The notes: generated by a model from the sequence alone, not told the origin. A stretch of 64,000 nt of DNA from Desulfuromonas soudanensis (GCF_001278055.1 NZ_CP010802.1:372001-436000), one strand, 5' to 3'. Numbered from the stretch's first letter, positions 16,626 to 25,155 are shown. Program-made: numbers and translations.

Positions 16626-17717
16626 ATGGTGCATCGGTCTTTTCAGTGGGCGTTTCTGCTTTTGGCAGGTTTTGCAGTATTCCTGATCGGCGGCTGCGAC
16701 AGGGAGGCGCCTTCCGCCCCGGCACAAAAGACGCAGGAGGCCCCCTCCGGCAACGATCCCCTGGCGGCCTGGAAGCCGGCCTTCGACCCCTCCGGCGCCT
16801 CCTTTGTCTACACCCTCTCCAACGTCGATCACCCGGCCATCGAGGGGATCGCCGTCGGTTTTGCCATTCGCGACCGGGTCTGGCAGGAGAGCGGCGGCCG
16901 TCTCTACGTCGATTTCCGCCCCCTGGCCCAGCTCGGCGGCGAAAAGGACGTGATCAGCAAGCTCAAACTCGGCGCCGTGCAGGGGATGCTCTGCTCCTCG
17001 GTGGCGGCGGTCAACGTCGCCGACCGGCTGGGAGTCGTCAACCTCCCCTTCGTGGTCGACAGCTTCGACAAGCTCGAAGCCTTCCGCAACGATCGGGCGC
17101 TCTTCGCCGAATACGGCGCTACGGCCCTCGAACAGGGGGTCAAGGTCGTCGATTTCACCGGCTACGGCGCCTATGGCTGGGCGACCACATCGCCGGTGCG
17201 CACCCTGGAGGATGCTCGGGAGATCAACTTCCGTATCGCCCAGGCCCCGGTCAACGCCGATATCTACAAGGCATGGGGGCTCAAGTTTACCGTCATGCCC
17301 TGGCCCGATGTCCCGCAGGCGCTGCAAACCGGGGTGATCAACGGTCTCGATCACACTCCCATCGTCTGCTCCATTACCAAAAAATTCGACGTCGCCCGCT
17401 ACTTTACGCGCCTCGACTACGCCCAGGGGCTCTACATCCACCTGATGAACCGCGCCTGGTTCGACAAGCTCCCGGCCGACCTGCAGGCGATCCTGATTGC
17501 GGCCATCGAAGTCGAGAGCGCCCGTGCCCGCAGCCTCACCCGCACGCAGCAGAACGCCGAGATCGCCGCCGCCGAACTAAAGGGAGTCGAATTCTTCACC
17601 CTCTCCGCGGAGGATCGCGACAAGCTCAGGGAGCTGAGCATCCCCGTCTACCAAAGCTGGGGGGAGAAGGTCGGCGAAGATTTTCTCGCCCGGGTCCGCT
17701 CCGCCCTCGGCCGCTGA
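16626..17717 (+). CDS. TRAP transporter substrate-binding lipoprotein 1 (DctP family)
   Basis: This 363-residue protein is a periplasmic binding protein for a tripartite ATP-independent transporter. The signal peptide ends in the lipobox LIGGC, so it is tethered to the membrane instead of being free in the periplasm. The DctP fold is shown by VDFRPLAQLGGEKDVISKLK, the conserved Arg region INFRIAQAPVNADIYKAWG that contacts the ligand carboxylate, and MPWPDVPQALQTGVINGLD. The start follows AAAGGAG. A near-identical paralogue lies downstream, so this is a tandem duplication. The ligand is probably an organic acid but is not determinable. Confidence 0.92.
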   Translation: MVHRSFQWAFLLLAGFAVFLIGGCDREAPSAPAQKTQEAPSGNDPLAAWKPAFDPSGASFVYTLSNVDHPAIEGIAVGFAIRDRVWQESGGRLYVDFRPLAQLGGEKDVISKLKLGAVQGMLCSSVAAVNVADRLGVVNLPFVVDSFDKLEAFRNDRALFAEYGATALEQGVKVVDFTGYGAYGWATTSPVRTLEDAREINFRIAQAPVNADIYKAWGLKFTVMPWPDVPQALQTGVINGLDHTPIVCSITKKFDVARYFTRLDYAQGLYIHLMNRAWFDKLPADLQAILIAAIEVESARARSLTRTQQNAEIAAAELKGVEFFTLSAEDRDKLRELSIPVYQSWGEKVGEDFLARVRSALGR

Positions 17718-17821
17718 GTCGCGGGGTTTGTCGGGGGGTGTTCCGCCCCGCCGAACGGCTGTCTTGTCCGGGAAAATAAGGGCCGGAACAGGGGCTAGGT
17801 AACCGAGAAACCGTTTTTAAA

Positions 17822-17836
17822 ACAAACAGCGTTTGT
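17822..17836. promoter_or_regulatory. Possible operator between the two binding-protein genes
   Basis: ACAAACAGCGTTTGT is a perfect inverted repeat of two six-base arms with a three-base centre, located in the AT-richer part of the 170-base gap, about 50 bases upstream of the second binding-protein gene. It may be a repressor site, but no independent support is visible. Confidence 0.35.
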
Positions 17837-17887
17837 GCTAAGCTGGCCGCTCGCCAATCCCATTATCCTGTAAAAGGAGCGCTCAAG

Positions 17888-18988
17888 ATGAAAAGAGGAT
17901 GGATCGTGCTGCTGGCACTCACCCTGCTGCTTTCCCCGGTTGCCTGCAAGAAGGACGAAGCTCCCCCGGCCAAGGAGGCCAAGGAGGCCAAGGCTCCGGA
18001 GGCGGCGACCACCGCCGCTCCCCAGGATCCCCTGGCCACCTGGAAGCCGGCTTTCGACCCGTCCAAGGCCGAATACACCTATATTCTCTCCAATGTCTCC
18101 CATCCGGCCATCGAGGGGGTCGGCGTCGGCTATCGGATTCGCGACCGGGTCTGGGAGAAGAGCGGCGGCCGGCTCTATGTGGATTTCCGCCCCCTGTCCC
18201 AGCTCGGCGGGGAAAAGGACGTTATCAGCAAGCTCAAGCTCGGCGCCGTGCAGGGGATGCTCAGCTCCTCGGTGGCGGCGGCCAACGTCGCCGATCGCCT
18301 CGGCATCGTCAATCTCCCCTACGTCGTCGACACCTTCGACAAGCTCGACGCCTTCCGCAACACCCCCGAGCTCTGGGAACCGTTCAGCGAGGCGGCCTTC
18401 GCCGAGGGGATCATGGTCCCCGATATCACCGGTTACGGCACCTACGGCTGGGCGACGACGACGCCGGTGCGCACCCTGGCGGACGCCGCCGGGGTCAACT
18501 TCCGCATCGCCCAGGCGCCGGTCAACACGGACATCTACAAGGCCTGGGGGCTCAAGTTCACCGTCATGCCCTGGCCGGACGTACCCCAGGCACTGCAGAC
18601 CGGCGTGATCAACGGCCTCGACCACACCCCGACAGTCTGCAACATCACCAAAAAGTTCGAGGTCGCCAAGTTTTTCACCGAAGTCAACTACGCCCAGGGG
18701 CTTTTCATCCACCTGATGAACCGCCAGTGGTTCGAAAAGCTCCCCGCCGACCTGCAGCAGATCCTCCTCGAGGTCATCGCGGAGGAGAGCGCCGCCTCCC
18801 GCGTCCGCACCCGCGCCCAGCACGAGGAGCAGATCGCCGCGGCCAAGGCGAAGGGGGTTGAATTTTTCGTTCTTTCGGAGGATGATAAGGCCGCTTTGGT
18901 GAAACTCACCGCGCCGGTCTATGAAACCTGGGGGCAGAAAATCGGTGCCGATTATCTGGCCCGGGTACGCTCGACTCTGGGGGACTGA
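17888..18988 (+). CDS. TRAP transporter substrate-binding lipoprotein 2 (DctP family)
   Basis: The 366-residue product is a close paralogue of the preceding protein: long stretches are identical, including LGAVQGML, the VNFRIAQAPVN ligand region and KFTVMPWPDVPQALQTGVIN. The lipobox is LSPVAC, followed by an Ala/Lys/Glu-rich linker (KEAKEAKAPEAATTAAP) that would hold the domain away from the membrane. AAAAGGAG precedes the ATG. The permease genes follow after an internal terminator. Two different binding proteins sharing one permease would widen substrate range or set different affinities; this is inference. Confidence 0.92.
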   Translation: MKRGWIVLLALTLLLSPVACKKDEAPPAKEAKEAKAPEAATTAAPQDPLATWKPAFDPSKAEYTYILSNVSHPAIEGVGVGYRIRDRVWEKSGGRLYVDFRPLSQLGGEKDVISKLKLGAVQGMLSSSVAAANVADRLGIVNLPYVVDTFDKLDAFRNTPELWEPFSEAAFAEGIMVPDITGYGTYGWATTTPVRTLADAAGVNFRIAQAPVNTDIYKAWGLKFTVMPWPDVPQALQTGVINGLDHTPTVCNITKKFEVAKFFTEVNYAQGLFIHLMNRQWFEKLPADLQQILLEVIAEESAASRVRTRAQHEEQIAAAKAKGVEFFVLSEDDKAALVKLTAPVYETWGQKIGADYLARVRSTLGD

Positions 18989-19016
18989 TTTCCCCGGGAT
19001 CATGGCAGACAACAGC

Positions 19017-19050
19017 GGCCGGGGAGAGCGATCTCCCCGGCCCTTTTTTT
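19017..19050 (+). terminator. Internal terminator between binding protein and permease genes
   Basis: GGCCGGGGAGA pairs with TCTCCCCGGCC and is followed by a run of seven T. The dctQ-like start lies only 11 bases beyond. Partial read-through would give much more binding protein than permease. Confidence 0.85.
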
Positions 19051-19060
19051 GGGACAATAG

Positions 19061-19558
19061 ATGCTGAAAAGAATCTTCAAGGCCGTCGACCGCGCCTTCG
19101 TTTTCGTCGAGGACTGGTCCCTCTTTGTCGCCGTCGCCTTCGCCCTGCTGGCGGCCATGGCCAACGTCATCCTGCGCAAGACGACCTCCATCAACCTCTA
19201 CTGGTCCGACGAGGTGGTGCGCAAGGTGATCTTCTTCACCACCTACATCGGCTGCAGCGTCGCCATCCGCAGCCGCTCCCTGATCCGCATCGACGCCGTC
19301 CCCCAGATCTTTCCCGTGACCAAGAAGGCCCTGACCCTCCTCAGTCACCTGGCGGTCCTGGTCTTTGCCCTTCTGATGGTCTACCTGGGGGTGAAGATGA
19401 CCGTCTCCGTCTATCATGACGAATACGCCCGTACCGCCACCCTGCAGATTCGCGAATGGCTCTTCTATGCCGTCCTGCCGCTCATGGGGGGGATGATGTT
19501 TATCCGCACTCTGCTGGTCATGGTTGAAGACTGGCGCGGTTCGGCAGGGGAAGGGTGA
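19061..19558 (+). CDS. TRAP transporter small permease (DctQ family)
   Basis: This 165-residue protein has four hydrophobic segments and the DctQ family pattern, including NVILRKTTSINLYWSDEVVR near residue 35 (the W-x-E/D-E motif) and FTTYIGCSVAIRSRSLIRID. It forms the small membrane subunit that pairs with the following DctM. The ribosome site is weak because the gene begins right after the terminator T-run. Its stop is two bases before the dctM-like ATG. Confidence 0.9.
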   Translation: MLKRIFKAVDRAFVFVEDWSLFVAVAFALLAAMANVILRKTTSINLYWSDEVVRKVIFFTTYIGCSVAIRSRSLIRIDAVPQIFPVTKKALTLLSHLAVLVFALLMVYLGVKMTVSVYHDEYARTATLQIREWLFYAVLPLMGGMMFIRTLLVMVEDWRGSAGEG

Positions 19559-19560
19559 TC

Positions 19561-20856
19561 ATGGACAACAGCTACCTCCTCATATTCGCGCTCCTCCTCG
19601 GCTCCCTGGCGGCGACGGTCCCGGTCTTCATGGCCCTCTTTTTCACCGGCCTGGTCGGCCTGGTGTGGGTGGTCGGCCTCGACCCGCAGATCGTCATCGA
19701 AGTCCTCTACCGCAGCATGGACAAGTTCGCCCTGATCGTCGTCCTCTTCTTCGTTCTCTGCGGCAACATCATGACCACCGGCACCATCGTCCAGAAGCTG
19801 ATCAAGACCGCCAACGTCCTGGTCGGCTTTCTCCCCGGCGGCCTGGCGATGGCCGGAGTCCTCGCCTGCGGCTTTTTCGGCGCCATCTCCGGTTCGACGG
19901 TGGCGACGGTGGTCGCCATCGGAGGCTTCATGATTCCGGCCCTGATGGAAAATGACTATGACGAGGAGTTCAGCATCGGCATCATGACCACGGCGCCGAT
20001 TCTCGGCGTGGTCATCCCCCCCTCGATCGCCATGATCCTCTACGCCATGGTCAGCAACGACTCCCTCGAAGCTCTCTTTCTCACCGGATTCATCCCCGGG
20101 ATTCTCATCATGATCGCCATGTCCCTCTATGCCTGGTTCTTCTGCCGGCGTCAGGGGGTGAAGACCAAGCCGCGCCCCTCTCTGGCGGAGGTCATGGCGA
20201 CCCTCAGGGAGAGCGTCTGGGCTCTCCTCCTGCCGGTGCTCATCTTCGGCGGCATCTATTCCGGCCTCTTCACCGCCAACGAGGCGGCGGTGGTCGCCTG
20301 CTTCTACGCCTTCTTCGTCGAGATCTGCATCCACCGGGACATGCGCCTGGGCGACGTCAAGAAGGTCATCGTCTCCTCGGCGGTGACCTCGGCGACGCTC
20401 CTGGTGATCGTCGCCGGAGCCTCGGTCTTCGGCGAATACCTCACCTTTCAGCAGATACCGGACAAGATCGCCAACGCCGTGGTCGCCAACATCCAGAGCC
20501 CCTGGGTCTTTCTCCTGGCCGTCAACATCCTGCTGCTGATCATCGGCATGTTCATGGACATCATCTCGGCGACCCTGATTCTCACGCCGATCTTCCTCCC
20601 CCTGCTCCACAAGTTCGGCATCGATACCATGCACTTCGGGCTGCTGATGACCGTCAACCTCGGCATCGGCTACTGCACCCCGCCGCTGGGGGTCAGCCTC
20701 TACATCTCCGGCGCGGTGGCCGACCGCGACCTCCTCTACGTCTCCCGGGCGGTCCTCCCCTTTCTGCTGATCCAGATCGCCATCCTGATGGTGCTGACCT
20801 TCTGGCCCGATCTGGTCTTGTTTCTGCCGCGGCTGATCTACGGTTACGGCGGCTGA
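19561..20856 (+). CDS. TRAP transporter large permease (DctM family)
   Basis: The 431-residue protein has about 12 membrane segments and DctM hallmarks: GGLAMAGVLACGFFGAISGSTVATV, TTAPILGVVIPPSIAMILYA, and NLGIGYCTPPLGVSLYISGA near the C-terminus. It carries out sodium-coupled uptake together with DctQ and the two binding lipoproteins. The ATG chosen has AGGGGAAGGG five bases upstream and follows the dctQ stop by two bases, so the two are coupled. Confidence 0.93.
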   Translation: MDNSYLLIFALLLGSLAATVPVFMALFFTGLVGLVWVVGLDPQIVIEVLYRSMDKFALIVVLFFVLCGNIMTTGTIVQKLIKTANVLVGFLPGGLAMAGVLACGFFGAISGSTVATVVAIGGFMIPALMENDYDEEFSIGIMTTAPILGVVIPPSIAMILYAMVSNDSLEALFLTGFIPGILIMIAMSLYAWFFCRRQGVKTKPRPSLAEVMATLRESVWALLLPVLIFGGIYSGLFTANEAAVVACFYAFFVEICIHRDMRLGDVKKVIVSSAVTSATLLVIVAGASVFGEYLTFQQIPDKIANAVVANIQSPWVFLLAVNILLLIIGMFMDIISATLILTPIFLPLLHKFGIDTMHFGLLMTVNLGIGYCTPPLGVSLYISGAVADRDLLYVSRAVLPFLLIQIAILMVLTFWPDLVLFLPRLIYGYGG

Positions 20857-20880
20857 TTTTTTCTTTCCAGGAGTATGCCC

Positions 20881-21306
20881 ATGACCGTCAGGATCCTGGT
20901 TCCCGTCGACAGTTCCGCCACCACCGCCCATACCATCGCGGCGATCATCGCCCACCGGGAGCGATTCCCGGATCCGCTGCTTTTGCTGCACGTCATCGAT
21001 GTCGAGCGCTTCGCCTACCGGATGATCCCCGACTTCCAGCGGGAGATGATCCGCCAGAGCGCCCTCAAGGCCGGCGAGCAGCTGCTGCGGGGGTTGCAGC
21101 TGCAACTCCTGGAAGCGGGCCTCCAGGCCGAGGTGCGCCTCGAGTCCGGAGCGCCGCGTCAGCTGGTCTGCCGAATCGCCAATGACGAGGCTTTCGATCT
21201 GCTGATCCTCGGCCGCCGCGGCAGCGGCGAGATCCGTGATGTCCTCTTCGGCACCGTCGCCAATTACGCCCTCCACAACGTCCGCTGTCCCGTTCTCCTC
21301 TTCTGA
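20881..21306 (+). CDS. Universal stress protein (UspA family)
   Basis: This 141-residue protein has the UspA fold with the ATP-binding signature LLILGRRGSGEIRDVLFGTVANYALHNVRCPVLLF (split here by family as G-x-x-G-x9-G-S/T-V). It starts MTVRILVPVDSS. The first ATG at 20875 sits too close to the AGGAG site, so the second was chosen. It lies 24 bases after the TRAP permease. Universal stress proteins are often encoded with TRAP transporters and can bind ATP near the permease; a direct regulatory role here is an inference. Confidence 0.88.
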   Translation: MTVRILVPVDSSATTAHTIAAIIAHRERFPDPLLLLHVIDVERFAYRMIPDFQREMIRQSALKAGEQLLRGLQLQLLEAGLQAEVRLESGAPRQLVCRIANDEAFDLLILGRRGSGEIRDVLFGTVANYALHNVRCPVLLF

Positions 21307-21409
21307 GCTCCTTGAGAAGGGAAAAAACCGCGCTACACTGCAGATAGGCAGCCCCGTTTCGGGGCATTCTGCACCGTGGCCGGGGGCGCCCGGAAAGGGA
21401 GGGGAGACG

Positions 21410-22072
21410 ATGGAAAACAGCGATCGTCACATCATCGCGCAGGTCGAAGGGGTTCTCAGCCAGGACCCGCGGGTCCGGCTTCACAACAGTCAGCTCCTTG
21501 TCGGCAGCCAGGGGGGGTATGTGACCCTGCAAGGGAAGGTGCCGACGGTGGCGGCCAAGCGGGTTGCCGTCCGTCTTGCCGGCGGAGTCGAAGGGGTGAA
21601 GTCCGTGCACGACGAACTCCGGGTCGAAACCCCCAACCCCATGGGGGACCTGGAAATCGCCGAGCATATCCGCCGTTCCTTCGTCGCCGAGCGCAACATC
21701 GAAGAGGCTCAGATCGACATCGAGACCGATACCCGCGGTGGCGTCATCCTGCGCGGCTCGGTCCGCTCCCTGGTCCAGGTGCGGCTCTGCGAGGTTCTCA
21801 GCTGGTGGGTGCGGGGTGTGACGGACGTGCGCAACCTCCTGGTCGTCCATCCGCCGGAGGAGGATAACGATGAGGAGCTCAAGGACAATCTGACCACCAT
21901 CATGGAAAAGGATTTTCTCGTCGATCCGAAAAAATTCCGCATCGAGGTGAGAGAGAGCGTCGTGACGCTGCGCGGTCAGGTCGGTTCGGAGATCGAAAAG
22001 GACGCCGCCGAAAAGGACTGCTGGTACACGCCGGGAGTCATCGACGTGGTCAATCAGCTGCAAGTCGGCTGA
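21410..22072 (+). CDS. Protein with three BON domains
   Basis: The 220-residue product consists of three consecutive BON repeats (about residues 6-72, 80-147 and 152-220). Each has the pattern of an alpha helix, a strand with VTLQGKVPTVAAKRVA or similar, and a closing V.GV..V.N.L strand. BON domains bind phospholipid or other hydrophobic ligands. There is no signal peptide, so this copy appears cytoplasmic. GGGAGG precedes the ATG. It follows the Usp gene by about 100 bases and may be cotranscribed. Confidence 0.85.
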   Translation: MENSDRHIIAQVEGVLSQDPRVRLHNSQLLVGSQGGYVTLQGKVPTVAAKRVAVRLAGGVEGVKSVHDELRVETPNPMGDLEIAEHIRRSFVAERNIEEAQIDIETDTRGGVILRGSVRSLVQVRLCEVLSWWVRGVTDVRNLLVVHPPEEDNDEELKDNLTTIMEKDFLVDPKKFRIEVRESVVTLRGQVGSEIEKDAAEKDCWYTPGVIDVVNQLQVG

Positions 22073-22099
22073 ACAAGGACGGATTGGGAGGGGAGCCCC

Positions 22100-22927
22100 T
22101 TGAAAATGACGGCAACGGTCACCCCCGCTTACTGGGAGACGGGGAGTGGCAGCCCGGTTATCCTTCTCCACTGCTCCATGAGTTCCAAGGACCAGTGGCG
22201 TTCCCTGGCGCGGCTGCTCAAAGGGGAATACCGCGTCATCGCCTTCGATCTCTACGGATACGGCGCGACGCCCCTTCCGGCCGGGATTGACACCTTTTCC
22301 CTCGCCGACGAAACCGCTCTTGTCGAGCGCGGCCTGGCCGGGCTCCTCAAAGAGGGGGAGCCCTTTCATCTAGTCGGCCACTCCTATGGCGGCGCTGTGG
22401 CCCTGCGCCTCGCCCATGACCGGCCGGAGAGGGTGCGTTCCCTGGCTCTCTTTGAACCGGTCGCCTTCCATCTGCTGCGGCGGGACGACCCGGCCCTGCA
22501 ACCGGTGCTGCAGATGGCCCGGGATCTGGCCGCCGCTCTCGGAGCCGGCGATCCCCTGGCGGCGGCGGCCCGCTTCATCGATTACTGGGGGGGGGAGGGG
22601 AGCTTTGCCGCCACCTCCTTGCGGACCCGGGAACTGCTCGCCGCCGCCATTGTCAAGGCCCCGGCCGATTTCCGGGCCCTCCTCGACGACCCCCTCTCTC
22701 TCGACGACTGCCGCACCCTCGATCTTCCGATCTGTCTCATGGCCGGCCGGCAGAGCCGTCTACCCGCTCTCCGGGTCGCCGACCTTCTGGGGGGCGTCCT
22801 CCCCCGCTGCACCCGGGTCTGGGTCCCGGGGGGGCACATGGCGCCGGTGACCGAGGCGGCGCAGGTCAATCCCCTCATCCGCGAGCACCTGCAACGCAGC
22901 GGAGCCGGGGACCTCAGGTCACCTTGA
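22100..22927 (+). CDS. Alpha/beta-fold hydrolase
   Basis: This 275-residue protein has the alpha/beta-hydrolase core: GSPVILLHCSMSSKDQWRSL around the oxyanion hole, FDLYGYGATPLPAG, the nucleophile elbow HLVGHSYGGAVALRLAH with Ser near residue 95, and a late VPGGHMAPVTEA that supplies the catalytic His. The substrate is unknown. The start is ambiguous: TTG at 22100 is eight bases after GGGAGG, while an in-frame ATG two codons later is more distant. The 3' end overlaps the convergent superoxide reductase gene by 14 bases. Confidence 0.82.
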   Translation: MKMTATVTPAYWETGSGSPVILLHCSMSSKDQWRSLARLLKGEYRVIAFDLYGYGATPLPAGIDTFSLADETALVERGLAGLLKEGEPFHLVGHSYGGAVALRLAHDRPERVRSLALFEPVAFHLLRRDDPALQPVLQMARDLAAALGAGDPLAAAARFIDYWGGEGSFAATSLRTRELLAAAIVKAPADFRALLDDPLSLDDCRTLDLPICLMAGRQSRLPALRVADLLGGVLPRCTRVWVPGGHMAPVTEAAQVNPLIREHLQRSGAGDLRSP

Positions 22928-23396
22928 GATCGAGTCGGCTTTCCCACAGTCCGTGCAGATTGCAGTACTGGCGGGCCACCAGGGTCACTCCCTTGGCCAA
23001 TTTGAGATGAAAGGTGGCCTGCGGCAGGCTCAAATCCGCAGAGAAGCGGATCCGACCGGCCGGTTCGTTGCCGGCAAAGAGCTCGATCCCCTCGATATAA
23101 TGGGCCGCTCCCATGGGGTGGAGGATCTCGGCGACGGTCACCGTCACGGCAAAAGGTTCCCCGGCCTTGACCGTCGCCGGGGCCTCGATCACCGGGGCGT
23201 GCTTCTTCTCCAGAACCGACCGCTTGGCCGGATCTCCGCCGCGGTTGATACCGAGAAAGAGGTTCTGGTCGATTTCGACCAGTCCCCGCAGCGCCTCGGG
23301 AGAGGGAGCGGCCATGGCCGTCCCGCCAAGAAGGAGGGCCGCAGCCCCGAGACCGGAGGCCGTGAGAAACTCCCGCCGCATCATTCTCTGTGTCAT
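22914..23396 (-). CDS. Tat-exported superoxide reductase (neelaredoxin type)
   Basis: Superoxide reductase reduces superoxide to peroxide at a mononuclear Fe(His)4Cys centre. The 160-residue precursor carries a twin-arginine signal (MMRREFLTASGLGAAALLL, cleavage after AMA), so the enzyme should be periplasmic. All ligands are visible: His66 in EKKHAPVI, His93 in LHPMG, His99 in AAHYIEG, and Cys145 with His148 in YCNLHGLW. There is no N-terminal desulforedoxin domain, so it is the one-iron class. The start has GGGAG seven bases upstream. Periplasmic location suits an anaerobe with an exposed electron-transfer envelope. Confidence 0.93.
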   Translation of the reverse strand: MTQRMMRREFLTASGLGAAALLLGGTAMAAPSPEALRGLVEIDQNLFLGINRGGDPAKRSVLEKKHAPVIEAPATVKAGEPFAVTVTVAEILHPMGAAHYIEGIELFAGNEPAGRIRFSADLSLPQATFHLKLAKGVTLVARQYCNLHGLWESRLDLKVT

Positions 23397-23541
23397 GATG
23401 ATCTCCCTTGCTCTGATGGTTGAATCCATGGCAGGACTATAACGCCCCTCTTCCATCCGTCAAGGCGGGGGAGAAGGAGAAATAGGTGGAAAAATATTGG
23501 AGATCTGATATATAGTCGAAATACAATCAAAGGAGGTCATG

Positions 23542-23700
23542 ATGGAAATTCTCGGTATTCTCGGCTTTTTTGCCGCCTGGTATGTTCTGAACCGCTGGAT
23601 TCTTCCCAAGTTGGGTGTCCAGACCTGACTCTCCGAGAGTTGCAGCCTTCCCGTGCGGAAGGCCGAAAAAAAGGAGGGGGACGAAACGATCCCCGAATGA
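23542..23700 (+). CDS. Candidate 52-residue membrane selenoprotein with in-frame UGA
   Basis: The frame begins at an ATG five bases after AGGAGG and encodes MEILGILGFFAAWYVLNRW followed by ILPKLGVQT, an N-terminal membrane helix of about 18 residues with a short basic exit. A TGA follows (codon 29, bases 23626-23628). The same frame then continues with LSESCSLPVRKAEKKEGDE and TIPE to a second TGA, one base before a rho-independent terminator. Reading TGA as selenocysteine gives a U-x4-C motif just outside the membrane. A hairpin 16 bases after TGA fits the bacterial SECIS pattern. If TGA is a normal stop, the product is a 28-residue membrane peptide and 73 bases remain before the terminator. 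I favour the selenoprotein, but the selenocysteine machinery is not in the window. Function is unknown; a thiol/selenol redox role is inferred. Confidence 0.68.
23645..23663 (+). promoter_or_regulatory. SECIS-like hairpin downstream of the in-frame UGA
   Basis: GCCTTCC pairs perfectly with GGAAGGC around a five-base loop CGTGC. The loop starts 23 bases after the UGA and has a G in its first two positions; both fit the published general model for bacterial SECIS elements (apical loop 16-37 bases from UGA, G early in the loop). It lies inside coding sequence, as bacterial SECIS elements do. Confidence 0.6.
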
Positions 23701-23701
23701 A

Positions 23702-23730
23702 AAAGCGGCCGCAACGGCCGCTTTTTTTTA
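23702..23730. terminator. Bidirectional terminator
   Basis: AAAGCGGCCG and CGGCCGCTTT pair around CAA with eight T on the plus strand; the minus strand has five T. It ends both the small candidate selenoprotein gene and the convergent cardiolipin synthase gene, whose stop codon is inside the T-run. Confidence 0.9.
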
Positions 23731-25155
23731 CAGGTAGGGAGAAAAGAGTTTGGCGAAGGCGTCGCGGAGTTTCACAGGCAGGGGGCGGGCATCAACGGAG
23801 GCGAGGGTCGTCGGAGTTGCTCCCTCCCTGGCCCGATCAAAGTGTTCGCCAAGGAGAGCCGTCAGGGAGCGGTCGTAGACCTCGACGTTGAACTCGAAGT
23901 TGAGGCGCAGGCTGCGCGGGTCAAGGTTGGCCGAGCCGATCAGGGCGTACTGGTCGTCGATGAGCAAAAACTTGCTGTGGACGAAGGGAGGGCTCTGGTA
24001 ATAGATGCGGGTGCCGTACTGGAGAAGTTCCCAGTGATAGGCCCGGGAGGCCCACCCCACATAGGGGAGGTTGTTGCGCTCGGGGAGAAGGATTTCGACC
24101 TCGACGCCGCGCAGGGCGGCGGTGTTGATGGCGGCGATGAGGGAGCGATCGGGGATAAAATAGGGGGTCATGATCCGCACCCGCCGGCGGGCGCACCCCA
24201 GGGCGCCGATCACCAGCCAGATCAGCTTTTCAAAGTCCTCGTTGGGGCCGGCGCTGATGCCGCGGCAGTACCCTTCCCCTCCCGTCACGGCGGGGGGGGG
24301 AGGCTGGGGGGAAAAGGTCTCTCCGGTGGCGAAGTGCCAATCCTCAAGAAAGGCTTCCTGCATCTGTCCGACGACCGGTCCCAGGACGCGAAAGTGGAGA
24401 TCGATGACCCGCCGCGGGTCGCTGCCGGCGGCCAGGTGGCGGTCGCCGATGTTCATGCCTCCGGTGAACCCGGTCAGGCCGTCGACGATGAGGAGTTTGC
24501 GGTGGTTGCGCAGGTTGAGATGGATCCCCCGACCGGACAGGGAGGGGGGGAGAAAGCGGACGATGCGCACCCCGGAGCGGCGAAATCTCCAGCGGATGGG
24601 GGGCCAGGAATAGCGTTCGCCGAGGGCGTCCACCAGGACCCGGACATCGACTCCCCGGGCGGCGGCGGCGGCAAGGGCATCGACAAAGCGCTGGCCGCTG
24701 CCGTTGCTGTCGAAGATGTAGGTGGAGAGGAACACCGAGCTGCGGGCTTCGTCGATGGCCTGCAGCATGGCGGGATAGGTCTCTTCGCCGTTGTGGAGGG
24801 GAAAGAGGCGGTTTCCCTCGAGGAGGGGGCGGCGGGTGACGGTGTCGGAGAGGCTGAGAAGGGCGGCGAAGTTTTCGGCGCGAAAGGGGAGGGTTCCGGA
24901 CATTTCCGCGTCCCAGGAACACCGGGGGGCTTCGGCCCAGGGCATCCCCTGGCCGCGGATCTGCCAGTCGCGGGCCCGGGTGCGGATCCGGTTGACCCCG
25001 AGGAGCCAGTAGAGGGCGGGTCCCAATCCGGGAGCAAAGAGGCAGAGCACGATCCAGCAGAGGGCCGCCCGCGGATCGCGCTTGTGCAGGAGGGTGTGTC
25101 CGGCGGAATAGAGAGAGGCCAGGATGAGCAGGCTCCCGAGGAAGAGATCGAGCAC
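23728..25155 (-). CDS. cls: Cardiolipin synthase (phospholipase D family)
   Basis: The 475-residue enzyme should condense two phosphatidylglycerols into cardiolipin at the inner membrane. Two hydrophobic N-terminal segments (about residues 1-20 and 32-53) anchor it. The two HKD motifs are NHRKLLIVDG (near residue 220) and VHSKFLLIDD (near residue 400), each followed by the GG/GS-x-N signature (FTGGMNIGD and IGSANLDPRS). The length is normal for ClsA-type enzymes. The start is GTG with GGAGG four bases upstream. It is convergent with the candidate selenoprotein gene. Confidence 0.93.
   Translation of the reverse strand: MLDLFLGSLLILASLYSAGHTLLHKRDPRAALCWIVLCLFAPGLGPALYWLLGVNRIRTRARDWQIRGQGMPWAEAPRCSWDAEMSGTLPFRAENFAALLSLSDTVTRRPLLEGNRLFPLHNGEETYPAMLQAIDEARSSVFLSTYIFDSNGSGQRFVDALAAAAARGVDVRVLVDALGERYSWPPIRWRFRRSGVRIVRFLPPSLSGRGIHLNLRNHRKLLIVDGLTGFTGGMNIGDRHLAAGSDPRRVIDLHFRVLGPVVGQMQEAFLEDWHFATGETFSPQPPPPAVTGGEGYCRGISAGPNEDFEKLIWLVIGALGCARRRVRIMTPYFIPDRSLIAAINTAALRGVEVEILLPERNNLPYVGWASRAYHWELLQYGTRIYYQSPPFVHSKFLLIDDQYALIGSANLDPRSLRLNFEFNVEVYDRSLTALLGEHFDRAREGATPTTLASVDARPLPVKLRDAFAKLFSPYL

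Noticed and set aside
16626-18988. The two DctP genes as one frameshifted gene
   Set aside because: Each has its own ribosome site, signal peptide and full-length domain, so this is a true tandem duplication.
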